Below are positions 50,608 through 59,232 of a stretch of 64,000 nucleotides of DNA, piece by piece; position 1 is the first letter of the stretch; each line of letters begins with the position of its first letter. The stretch comes from Vreelandella olivaria. GTDB taxonomy: Bacteria; Pseudomonadota; Gammaproteobacteria; Pseudomonadales; Halomonadaceae. The notes beneath the pieces were generated by a model. It made no database searches. It worked only from the letters and a program-made list of their open reading frames with translations, and had not been told where the DNA came from. Both the position numbers and the translations under genes were made by a program. Location of the stretch: NCBI GenBank assembly GCA_004295565.1, contig AP019416.1:930001-994000 (forward strand), given 5' to 3'.

Positions 50608-50681
50608 GATAATGCATATCACTAAAATAGGTGTATGCATTAAACGCGTCGTTGTGCCAAATGCAAATGATTCTGCTTTGA
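50608..50681. promoter_or_regulatory. Fur-box-like sites between fhuF and siderophore receptor
   Basis: GATAATGCATATCACTAAA at 50608 resembles the GATAATGATAATCATTATC consensus, and GCAAATGATTCTGCTTTGA at 50663 resembles the alternative GCAAATGATTCTCATTTGC-type box. The first is nearer fhuF and the second nearer the receptor. Similarity by eye only. Confidence 0.5.
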
Positions 50682-50747
50682 TGTAGAGTGCATGCTCCCA
50701 TTGCGTCATTCATCTACTGCCTGCTCTTGTTGAAATAGGAACTCCCC

Positions 50748-52916
50748 ATGTCACGACCCTCTCTTTCCTGGCGTTCGTTCACGTTCATGCTGCTAGGGAT
50801 CCTACCGGTGCCCAGCGCTGTCTGGGCGCAAGCATCCTCCAATGACAGCGCGTCGCTTGATACCGTCACGGTGATCGGGGAGGCGACAGCGAGTGGTGAT
50901 ACTACGGCGCCTGCATTTGCCGGTGGCCAGGTGGCTGCCGGTGCCCGCGTAGGCACCTGGGGCCAGCGCAAGGCGGCGGATGTACCGTTCAATGTGATTG
51001 GGTTTACCGCTGAGCTGATCGAAAATCAGCAGTCTGAAACGCTGGCGGATGTGTTAATCAATGATGCATCGGTACAAAGCGGTTATGGCTATGGCAACTA
51101 CGCGGAGAAGTTTCAGATTCGCGGTTTTGAACTTGATGGTGAGGATATCGCTTACGGTGGACTTTATGGCGTTTTGCCACGGCAGGTGGTCGCGACCAAT
51201 ATAGCCGAACGTGTGGAGCTGTTTAAAGGTGCCAATGCCTTTGCCAATGGTGTTTCACCCGGTGGCTCTGGCGTTGGCGGAGCGATCAATGTTGAGCCCA
51301 AACGTGCGTCGGATGAGCCGCTTACGCAACTGACCACCGGGGTGACCGACAGCGGCTATGTGGAAAGCGGCATTGAGCTGGGTCGGCGTTTTGGCGATCA
51401 GAACCAGTTTGGCGTTCGCGCCAGTATTGAGCGAGGCCGGGGCGACACCGCGATTGATGATGAAGAGCGTCGTGCGACCTCCGCCGTTATTGGGCTGGAT
51501 TATCGTGGTGAACGTGGCCGGGCCTCTTTGGATATTGGTCACCAAAGCCATACGGTGAACGGTGGTCGTCCAGTGGTACGCGTAGGATCCGGATTAAGCC
51601 GGGTGCCCGATGCCCCCTCAGCAAGTAGCAACCATGCGCCGGAGTGGGCCAATACTGAGCTGGAGACCAACTTCGCGATGCTGCGTGGGGAGTACGATAT
51701 TGCCGACAGTTGGACTGCCTATGCAGCGCTGGGTGGCAGCGACACTCGTGAAAGTGGCATTTATGCAACGCCTACGGTTAATGCAGAGGATGGCTCAGCC
51801 ACTATCGGCCAGATGGAAGTGCCTTATCGTGCTGAAAGTATGGGAGGGCAGGCTGGTTTGCGTGGAGTATTCGATACAGGTGCGGTCAGCCATCAATTGG
51901 ATTTAGGCTATTCCAGCGTTTATCGCACCACGCGCTCGGCTTATGAAATGGCTTCGCCTGGTTTACCCACCAATATTTATCAGCCCGCCGACATCTCGCT
52001 GCGCGAACCTGTATTTGCCGGTGGGGATATGAATGACCCTAATCTGCGTAGCCGCACCCGTAACGACGGCGTATCGCTTTCCGATACTCTGGGTTTCCTG
52101 GATGACCGGTTGCTATTTACCTTGGGCGCCCGCTATCAGGAAGTCGACGTCACCAACTATGATTACGACGGCAACTTTGACGACAACTTTAGCGATACAA
52201 GGTTGTCGCCTGTATATGGCGTCGTAGTAAAACCGACTAAAGCCCTATCGCTATACGCCAACCATATTGAAGCGCTACAGCCGGGTGATACGGCGCCTAC
52301 CACGGCGGTGAATGCTGGGCAGAGCATTGGCCTGGTCGAAGCCAAGCAGAATGAACTAGGCGCCAAACTCGATCTGGGTAACCTGGGCGGTAGCTTAAGC
52401 CTGTTTGAAATTGAGCAGCCCAATGCCTTTACTGATACCCAAACAGGTATTTACGACTACTACGGCGAACAGCGTAACCGTGGCGTGGAGCTGAGCGTTT
52501 ACGGAGAACCGTTGGACGGCTTCCGTTTGCTAAGCAGTGCGATGTGGATTGATCCAGAGCTGACGCGTACTGATGACGGCACGAACCAAGGGAACGACGC
52601 GGTTGGGGTGCCTGGGTATCGTTTAGTCTTAGGCAGTGAATGGGACATTCCTCAGGCGCCCGGCTGGACGCTTAGCGGCCGCGCGGTGCGCAATGGCAGT
52701 CAGTATCTGGACGCTGCCAATCAGCTTGAAGTCGATTCCTGGACTCGCTGGGATTTAGGTGTTCGCTTCGCTATGCCGCTCAATACCAACACGCTAACCC
52801 TGCGCGCCAATATCGAAAACCTCACCGATGAGAACTACTGGGCCTCGGCCACCGGCGGTTATTTAACCCAAGGCGAGCCTCGCACGGTAAAGCTCTCCGC
52901 TGCATTGGACTTCTAA
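50748..52916 (+). CDS. TonB-dependent siderophore receptor
   Basis: An intact outer-membrane receptor of 722 residues. A signal peptide (FMLLGILPVPSAVWAQA) is followed by the TonB box region SLDTVTVIGE and the plug domain, with FQIRGFELDGEDIAYGGLYG and ERVELFKGANAFANGVSPGG. The 22-strand barrel ends with an aromatic-rich C-terminus, VKLSAALDF, as needed for BAM assembly. There is no N-terminal signalling (STN) domain. Context (FhuF divergent, FhuCD-like genes convergent) indicates a ferric hydroxamate or related siderophore. Ligand uncertain. Confidence 0.9.
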   Translation: MSRPSLSWRSFTFMLLGILPVPSAVWAQASSNDSASLDTVTVIGEATASGDTTAPAFAGGQVAAGARVGTWGQRKAADVPFNVIGFTAELIENQQSETLADVLINDASVQSGYGYGNYAEKFQIRGFELDGEDIAYGGLYGVLPRQVVATNIAERVELFKGANAFANGVSPGGSGVGGAINVEPKRASDEPLTQLTTGVTDSGYVESGIELGRRFGDQNQFGVRASIERGRGDTAIDDEERRATSAVIGLDYRGERGRASLDIGHQSHTVNGGRPVVRVGSGLSRVPDAPSASSNHAPEWANTELETNFAMLRGEYDIADSWTAYAALGGSDTRESGIYATPTVNAEDGSATIGQMEVPYRAESMGGQAGLRGVFDTGAVSHQLDLGYSSVYRTTRSAYEMASPGLPTNIYQPADISLREPVFAGGDMNDPNLRSRTRNDGVSLSDTLGFLDDRLLFTLGARYQEVDVTNYDYDGNFDDNFSDTRLSPVYGVVVKPTKALSLYANHIEALQPGDTAPTTAVNAGQSIGLVEAKQNELGAKLDLGNLGGSLSLFEIEQPNAFTDTQTGIYDYYGEQRNRGVELSVYGEPLDGFRLLSSAMWIDPELTRTDDGTNQGNDAVGVPGYRLVLGSEWDIPQAPGWTLSGRAVRNGSQYLDAANQLEVDSWTRWDLGVRFAMPLNTNTLTLRANIENLTDENYWASATGGYLTQGEPRTVKLSAALDF

Positions 52917-52938
52917 GCGCTCTTTAAAATGGCTTCGT

Positions 52939-53794
52939 TTAACGGGCTAATAGCGCTTCGCTGAGCAACTCAGCGAAGCGCGCAGCAGATGGCAACCCCC
53001 AAAACTCCACACCGCCGGTAAGCGAACAACGCGGTTCTCTTTCACGGCGGGTATTTGCTGCCATAGGGCGTTACTGGCCATACTGTCGCCCATTCCTGAG
53101 GGGAGTGGCTCAATGACGATGATTGCCGTATCGGTATAGCTCAACAGCTCCTCTAGCGCTACCGTGGAAAACCCCCATTGATTGGTAGGTTGTTGCCAAA
53201 CATTGGCCAGCCCCAACCGTTCTACTACCGCTTGAAACAGACTGTGTTCACCAAATACCCGCAGATGTCGCGCGTCGATAAATTGCACGATAAGTAATGG
53301 TGGCTGCGCTTCCAATAGTGCTTTTTGTTGACCCAGGTACGTTTCAACGCCATCAATCAGCGCGGCGGCTGCGTCCTGATTCCCGCTCAGTGCGGCTAGG
53401 GTATACGTAGTGTGCTGTAGGCGTTGCCAAAGTGGATCGTCAAGCTGGTAGTTGGCCAGCGCAGTGATGGGAGCAATGGTATTTAACTGGTCACTCAAGC
53501 GCATAAACAGTGGCGAGAGTATGATGTGATCGGGCGCCTGCTGAGCTAAGAGCTCACGGTTGGGCTGAGCGCGCAGGCCGATATCAAGAACGCCACTCGG
53601 TAATTGTTCGGCTCCGCCCCAGCGCTGGTACTGGGGATTTCGGCTAACCCAGCGGGCGGATTATTTAATGCGACCAGCGTTTCGGCCACCGTCCAATCCA
53701 GGGTGACGACATCTGATGACGCAGTCGCTTGATAAGGGGTTAGGGAACCAAGACAGGCGAACGCTAATAGCCCGTAACGAAAACAGCGTTTCAT
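52939..53794 (-). CDS. Ferric-siderophore periplasmic binding protein, FhuD-like (frameshifts)
   Basis: The soluble binding component of an iron-siderophore ABC importer, about 285 residues. A signal peptide (YGLLAFACLGSLTPYQATAS) is followed by the class III binding-protein fold: DWTVAETLVALNNPPAGLAE, an across-break stretch PDHIILSPLFM, and LLIVQFIDARHLRVFGEHSL. Breaks lie near 53635, 53525 and 53000; the end reads LPSAARFAELLSEALLAR. It overlaps the ATPase gene by ATGA and follows it in one operon. A second homologue is at 61650. Confidence 0.87.
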
Positions 53795-54558
53795 TGCGCA
53801 ACGGCGATATTGTGCTCTCCGTTGGGGTGCTTCATGACCTGCATCGGCAATCCATAAATCGCTTCTAAGGTGCTGTCGCACATCAAATCGTTTGGCGTGC
53901 CATGAGCCAGCAGGCGTCCACTGTGTAGTGCCATTAGCTCGTCGCAGTAGCGCGATGCCATGTTGATATCGTGAAGGACAATAATGACCCCCAGATTTAA
54001 CTCATCGCACAGCTTGCGGATCAGCGCCAGCACTTCGATTTGGTGAGCAATATCCAGCGCCGCTAGTGGCTCATCCAGCAGCAGAAATCGGCTGCCCTGA
54101 GCCAGCAGCATCGCCAACCACACCCTTTGACGTTCACCACCGGAGAGCGTATCGACCAGACGGTCGGCAAAGTCCTCGGTGTGAGTCAGGGCAATGGCGC
54201 GATCAATGGCATCTTTGTCTTTCTGATTGTGGCGTCCTAGCAGGCCGTGCCAAGGGTAGCGGCCAAAGGCCACCAGCTCGCGCCCGGTAAGGCTTTCGGC
54301 GCTGGGCAAATGCTGGGGCAGGTAAGCCACCTGGCGAGCAAATTCGCGGTTTCCCCAATCACTTAGTGGACGCTGGTCAAAGTGAATTTCACCACGGCTG
54401 GTGGGCTGCTGTTGGGCCATTAATTTAATTAAGGTCGACTTGCCTGAGCCATTGTGGCCAATCAGGCCGTAAACCTTGCCTTCATGAAAGCTGTGGTCAA
54501 TGGGGTTTAGAATCGGCTTGCCATTAATCTCAAACGTGGCGCCTTTGACCTCGAACAT
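53791..54558 (-). CDS. Ferric-siderophore ABC transporter ATPase, FhuC-like
   Basis: An intact 255-residue ATPase of the FecCD/FhuC importer family. Walker A is GHNGSGKST, the Q-loop lies in AYLPQHLPSAES, the signature is LSGGERQRVWLAMLLAQG, Walker B is FLLLDEPLAALD, and the H-loop is VIIVLHDINMASRY. It is first in a two-gene operon with the binding protein. No FhuB-like permease follows it or appears elsewhere in the window, so the inner-membrane channel must be encoded elsewhere or is lost. A Fur-box-like site lies about 50 bases upstream. Confidence 0.93.
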   Translation of the reverse strand: MFEVKGATFEINGKPILNPIDHSFHEGKVYGLIGHNGSGKSTLIKLMAQQQPTSRGEIHFDQRPLSDWGNREFARQVAYLPQHLPSAESLTGRELVAFGRYPWHGLLGRHNQKDKDAIDRAIALTHTEDFADRLVDTLSGGERQRVWLAMLLAQGSRFLLLDEPLAALDIAHQIEVLALIRKLCDELNLGVIIVLHDINMASRYCDELMALHSGRLLAHGTPNDLMCDSTLEAIYGLPMQVMKHPNGEHNIAVAQ

Positions 54559-54604
54559 GAATCACTCCTGGCAATGGGGTTAATGATAATGGCTCCATTC
54601 TAGT

Positions 54605-54623
54605 GCTAATAGTTCTCATTTTT
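54605..54623 (-). promoter_or_regulatory. Fur-box-like operator for the FhuCD-like operon
   Basis: On the minus strand AAAAATGAGAACTATTAGC, close to the AATGAGAATTATTCTCATT type of Fur box. A second AT-rich half-site (TTAATGATAATGG) lies at 54580-54592, between this site and the start codon. Confidence 0.55.
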
Positions 54624-54663
54624 AACAAAAAAATGAAATGATTTTCGTAAGAGAAGGGAAACG

Positions 54664-54955
54664 CGGCTTGGGGAAGCAGAGAAGTTGATAAGCCTCAGCC
54701 AGCTAGCCTTTGATTACGCGCGGGAGGTGCACACCACCCCGGCACCGCTTCGCGCTGCTTCCGCGCCGGGCCGCAGCGGGTGCGCTGACGCTTACGCCGC
54801 GCCACAAAACCAATCGATCCAGCTTCGTACACATCCCGTAGCGCGTGGTAACGAGAACGGGAGTTCAGCGAGCGTTCGTAGGCACCCGCGGGAGGCGTCG
54901 GAACGACGCCCAGTGGCACCTCAGCCAAACCCCGGCACCGCTCGCTGCATGCAGT
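54664..54955. other. GC-rich orphan segment with internal direct repeats
   Basis: About 290 bases between the Fur-regulated operon and the phosphodiesterase gene, much richer in GC than its flanks. CGCGGGAGG followed later by ACCCCGGCACCGCT occurs twice (the latter at 54736 and 54929), and inverted G/C-rich pairs are frequent. Frames on both strands are open for 70-110 codons, but none has a ribosome site, an ATG start with good context or recognisable family sequence. It may be a dispersed intergenic repeat, a structured RNA, or a decayed gene. I cannot decide. Confidence 0.4.
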
Positions 54956-56300
54956 TTAAGGGGCGCCCCGCAGCGCACAGTTATCATAGAAAGCAACCGT
55001 GGCGGGCCAATCGCTGAATACGCCGATGACCCCTACCTCGTTAACGAGGGCATCTAAGGTAATTAGTTTGTCGCCATCACGCTGAATAACATCTTCAGTG
55101 GTGCTGTGGTACCACTGATTACCCTCTGCCAATGGCCCCGAGCGCTCAAACGTCCAGGCAATCATGGTTAGGCCTGCATCCCGGGCGCGGCGGGCGTAAA
55201 GCGAAGGTTGCAGTCGCCTTGCTTGTTCATCGCTTCCAAAGGCTGGGTTCGCTTCAACCAGCATCCAGGTAGGCGGGGCGATTATCTGAACACCACTTTC
55301 CACCAGTGACTGCATGCTTGGCTGCCAGGTATCGGGGTTAGTGTGATCAAAGTCTTCATCGCTGTAGCGGCCATCCAGGTAAACCGCCTGGTTACCAAAC
55401 TCAGGTTCATGTTCAATCCAGTAACGTACATCCTCCAGGTTGAACGACTGCGGGAAAACATCGCTGGGGGGAACGCCTGCCGATTTGTACTCATCTATCA
55501 TCTTTTGTGCGTACGCCTGCTGCGTGAAGCCTTGTGTTGAATGGGTTGTAAACGGCATCTCTACTTCTGGCGCTTTTAGTTCCGGGGTCATCTGCACCCC
55601 AAGCTGCTGAAACAGCGCAATGCTGTCGGCATGGCTCATCAAGGTGCCACGGTTAGCATAGAGCTCTGTGCGCCATTCGGGCGTGCCGGCCAGGTACTCT
55701 TCAAGGGTGGCGGCATCGGTGTTAACTCCTCCATCGTGCCTTGCAGGCTACGAAATTCAGCTAAGGTAATATCGCTGGTACAGCAGCGAATATCTGCCGC
55801 ATTCATTAGCTCGCCGTTTTCTTCATCAAAAGCGGGCGGCACGCTGCATTTTCAGCTAAATCGGTCTCGATGATGTTGGTGGTGGAGTGTAAATCGCACT
55901 GGGAGTGGCGGCAGACAAGCTCCTCATCGGCGGTGAAGGCGACGTCGCACTCCAGAATACCTGCCCCACCTTGGGCGCCGGCAATATAAGATTCAAGCGT
56001 ATGTTCAGGAAACTGTAGCGGTGCGCCGCGATGCCCAATCGTCAATGGAGATCGCTGCCACTGGGCTTGCTCAGCCGCACAGCTCAATAAAGAGGCTTTC
56101 AGTTCACGCTCGTGATCGTTATCCGTGCTCATGTCGTTCACCAGGAACAGCGGGCGCGGGCCCAGCGTTACCTGTTGTGCCGCTTTAATCAGGGCATCAT
56201 CCCAGAGTTTTGCGTCAGTCTCGTCTTGAGCGATAGCAATGTTAGTGGTCAGCAGACCACCAATGAGCAATGTGCTAGTTAGAAAATTGGAATACGCCAT
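54956..56300 (-). CDS. Glycerophosphodiester phosphodiesterase, periplasmic (frameshifts)
   Basis: An exported GlpQ-type enzyme that splits glycerophosphodiesters to glycerol-3-phosphate and an alcohol. After a signal peptide ([20 protein letters not shown]) comes the GDPD signature: [20 protein letters not shown], with HRG as catalytic, and [20 protein letters not shown], giving the metal-binding E-x-D and His. Breaks near 55840 and 55720 are bridged; the C-terminal TIM-barrel part runs from [20 protein letters not shown] to [20 protein letters not shown]. About 450 residues, longer than E. coli GlpQ. I chose the ATG at 56300 over 56354 because it starts the signal peptide. Confidence 0.85.
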
Positions 56301-56544
56301 CAGCGAAATTCTCTTTGCCGCGAAAGGAGTTGTTTGAGTGTAGGCAGGTTTCATGTGTTCTTCGATGACAACCTTTGAACGCTAATGGGCATCATGTTTA
56401 ATTAATATTTATTTGTAAGGCCAATCCCCATTTAAAGGCGTGCCAGGGAGGAAAGAACAAGAAGTAAGCTGTGCCTGCTTTCAGCCTTGACTGTTTGCGT
56501 CTGCGAAACAAGATATGTTGCTTAAAGGACAGGTTGCTCGTTGA

Positions 56545-57342
56545 TCAGCAGGCCTTTAAACACGCCAGCAGTTGGCCATGCCTCTCGGGGTGTGCTGCCA
56601 GTAAGCTGCGCCATTGAGCGGGATTCACCTCACCCGAGAGATCCGTGACGGTATAGCCTGCCTCTCGGGCAATCACGACGCCGGCGGCGATATCCCAAAA
56701 GTCGAGCGCGGCCCCTTGAGACCAAAAGGCATCAAAGCGGCCCAGGCTGGTATAAGCGAGCTCCAACGCCGCCGAGCCTGGGCTGCGGATACCGGCTACC
56801 TGGGGCATTAAGGCGGCGAGTTGGCTTATGGCTATCGTGCAGTCGCCTTTGGCGTGGTAGGGCAGGCAGGTGCTTATTAGCATCTCGTTGAGTGGGCGCG
56901 GTTCCGGCGTGGCGAGCGGCGTGTCGTTGAGGAAGGCGCCGGTGCCAAGGCTTGCCCACAGCATTTCATCTAACAAGGGGTGATAAACAACCCCGATGAT
57001 CAGCTCATCTCCCTTGGTGACTGCAATAGAGACCGAGAAATGAGGCACTCCATGCAGGAAGTTGCTGGTGCCATCAAGAGGGTCAATGATCACGGTATAG
57101 TTGCTATCGGTGGGTGTCAGACCGCTCTCTTCACCGAGGAACGCGATATCGGGAAAAACGCTGCTGATACAGTCGATAATGATGTTTTCCGCAGCCGTAT
57201 CGTAGTAGCTGACAAAGTCTGACGCCCCCTTTTGCTCAAAGGCAATCCGACCCTTGAGCGAATATCCCTCGCGTAACAGCGCACCCGCCTCGTACGCCGC
57301 CTGCTTCACCGTTTCGAGCAGGTCATTGCTGCTATCAAGCAT
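56545..57342 (-). CDS. Inositol monophosphatase family phosphatase
   Basis: An intact 265-residue magnesium-dependent, lithium-sensitive type phosphatase. The metal-binding motifs are all visible: FLGEESGL, IDPLDGTSNFLHGVPHFSVS (DPxDGT), and FWDIAAGVVIAREAGY (WDxAAG). Bacterial members can dephosphorylate inositol-1-phosphate, 3'-phosphoadenosine 5'-phosphate (CysQ) or sugar phosphates, and sequence alone does not choose. The MLDSSNDLL start at 57342 follows GGAG, so it is preferred to the upstream in-frame ATG. Confidence 0.9.
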   Translation of the reverse strand: MLDSSNDLLETVKQAAYEAGALLREGYSLKGRIAFEQKGASDFVSYYDTAAENIIIDCISSVFPDIAFLGEESGLTPTDSNYTVIIDPLDGTSNFLHGVPHFSVSIAVTKGDELIIGVVYHPLLDEMLWASLGTGAFLNDTPLATPEPRPLNEMLISTCLPYHAKGDCTIAISQLAALMPQVAGIRSPGSAALELAYTSLGRFDAFWSQGAALDFWDIAAGVVIAREAGYTVTDLSGEVNPAQWRSLLAAHPERHGQLLACLKAC

Positions 57343-57452
57343 AGTGTTTCTCCTGGGCATTCATCGTGTCGTAGTGAATGGCTAAAACTGTATTCATTCA
57401 ATGTAACTAGCCATTCATGACACGCCGATGACAGTGGCGGATAGCTTGATGG

Positions 57453-59024
57453 CTAAACCAAGGTCTCCATCTCAAAGGCCACAATCTGGCGCTGGGAGCT
57501 GGAAAACTCCACGCCGATCAGGTGGATGGGTTTGCCCGAGGCGCGGTGCTTATCGGCGTAGCCTTTGTGTTTGATCTGCGCCAGCGCTTTACCCTCCGGC
57601 AGCTGTTCCACTACCTTGAACTCAAACAGGTAGATATGCCCACCAAAATCCACACTCATATCCACCTTGCCACGGTGGCTGGCGTCTTCCACGGCCACGT
57701 CCAGTCCCAGGGCGGCAAAGTGGCTATAGAAAACACTGGCATAGTGGCCCTCATATTGGGCAATGGGATTGTTGCGGTACCAATCGTGGGGCAGGCCTGC
57801 ATAAAGGGCCTTGAAGTGGGTTTCAAGCCCCTTCATATCAGCCGTTTTCAGCAAGCGAGGTAGACGGATTGCCAGTTCATCGAAAACGGCATGGCTAACG
57901 CCGAGTATGGGGAGCAGCGCTTCGTTAAGACTGATTTCCACTTCCTGATTGGGCAGGCCGAGTTGATAAAGTGGCCGGTATGGCACTTCTTCCCGAATGC
58001 CCTTGAGCGTCAAGTAGCCTGTTTGAAATAGCATGGCATCGGTTGAGATATCATCCACATCAAAGCGGCTCAATAGCGCTGGCCGACTGAGCCAGGCAGT
58101 AAGCGCCGGGGTATATACGCCGCGCTCTTTCAGCAGTTCGACCAAAAATGTCGGCGTCGCGGACTCAAACCAGTAAGGGGCGAACGCGCGTTTCTGGAAC
58201 AGCAGTAGCACATCAAAGGGGTTGTAGACAGAGGCTACCTCGCTGCCACCCCAGCGGTAGCCGTTATACCACTGGCGGATCGCCCCGCGATCAAGGCCAG
58301 GCAGTTCCGGGGCGAAGACTGTGTCAACGTCCTCGTCGGTATAGCCGCAAATCGTACTGAAGGGGGCATCCAGGGTGATATCGTTGAGATTATTCAATCC
58401 CGAAAACAGGCTGACCTTGCTGAATTTGGAGACGCCGGTCAGCAGCACGAAGTGCAAGTGTGGGTCGGCATCTTTAATAACGCTGTAAAGATTCTTCAAG
58501 CCCTCACGCAGTTCACGGGCGCGCTCTGGCACCAGGATATTATCCAGAATCGGTTTGTCATACTCGTCGATCAGAATAACCACGGGTTGGTGGTATTCGC
58601 GACGCGCCACCTCGATCAGCTCAGCAAAGGCGTCTGGGATGTCTGGATAGCTTGTCGCCGGTAGGCCTAATCGCTCGCTATTCTTGGTAAGTTGGTAATG
58701 AATCCGACGATCCAGCTCACTGCGGTCTTGAATGACGCCATTAGCAAAGCTAATACGAATCACCGGATAGCGCTGTTGCCAGTCCCACTTGTCGTGGATA
58801 TAGAGCCCTTCAAACAGTGACTGGCGGCCTTCAAACAGGCAGCGCAGGGTGTCCAGCAACAGGCTTTTACCAAAGCGGCGCGGCCGCGAGAGGAAGTAGT
58901 ATTTGTTCTGGTTAACCAGGCGCTCGATATGCGGGGTTTTATCGACGTAATAATAGTCGCCCTCGCGGATATCCGAGAACGTCTGAATCCCAATGGGGAG
59001 CTTACGGCGGTGGGCATCCGTCAC
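57453..59024 (-). CDS. AAA-ATPase-like protein with PD-(D/E)XK nuclease domain
   Basis: An intact protein of about 523 residues combining the AAA-ATPase-like domain of the pfam09820 type with a C-terminal DUF1703-like PD-(D/E)XK nuclease. At the N-terminus are the family box FSDIREGDYYYVDKTPHIER, Walker A-like RPRRFGKSLLLDTL and Walker B VVILIDEYDKPI. The nuclease site near residues 465-495 reads GKVDMSVDFGGHIYLFEFKV, with D and ExK, followed by ALAQIKHKGYADKH. These proteins are numerous in some genomes and often spread horizontally, but function is unproven. The GTG start at 59024 follows GGAG; an ATG lies 12 codons upstream. Confidence 0.88.
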   Translation of the reverse strand: MTDAHRRKLPIGIQTFSDIREGDYYYVDKTPHIERLVNQNKYYFLSRPRRFGKSLLLDTLRCLFEGRQSLFEGLYIHDKWDWQQRYPVIRISFANGVIQDRSELDRRIHYQLTKNSERLGLPATSYPDIPDAFAELIEVARREYHQPVVILIDEYDKPILDNILVPERARELREGLKNLYSVIKDADPHLHFVLLTGVSKFSKVSLFSGLNNLNDITLDAPFSTICGYTDEDVDTVFAPELPGLDRGAIRQWYNGYRWGGSEVASVYNPFDVLLLFQKRAFAPYWFESATPTFLVELLKERGVYTPALTAWLSRPALLSRFDVDDISTDAMLFQTGYLTLKGIREEVPYRPLYQLGLPNQEVEISLNEALLPILGVSHAVFDELAIRLPRLLKTADMKGLETHFKALYAGLPHDWYRNNPIAQYEGHYASVFYSHFAALGLDVAVEDASHRGKVDMSVDFGGHIYLFEFKVVEQLPEGKALAQIKHKGYADKHRASGKPIHLIGVEFSSSQRQIVAFEMETLV

Positions 59025-59178
59025 GGTGGGTCTCCAGAGCAAAAACAGCGTTATGGTCAATAGTCTAGCATGCCTACTGCTTTCGCTGCCGAGCGACGAG
59101 ATTGTTAGTGGAACGCGTACAGGGATGAGCCAGAATTAAACGGGGTGCCACTGACGATAGAGACACCCCGAATTTTCC

Positions 59179-59209
59179 TTAAATCACTCTATCTAGGCAG
59201 GTGATTTAA
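59179..59209 (-). terminator. Possible terminator after TonB receptor
   Basis: TTAAATCAC pairs perfectly with GTGATTTAA across a 13-base loop. A second GC-rich pair, CGGGGTG with CACCCCG, lies at 59139-59170. Both are just beyond the receptor stop. Confidence 0.55.
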
Positions 59210-59232
59210 TACACCAGTAATGAGTGAGACAC

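Noticed and set aside
54685-55057. Plus- and minus-strand open frames of 70-110 codons in the GC-rich segment
   Set aside because: High GC leaves all frames open; no start context, composition bias or recognisable domain supports a protein.
59024-59060. Upstream ATG for the AAA-ATPase gene
   Set aside because: The GTG at 59024 has a GGAG site at good spacing; the upstream ATG does not.
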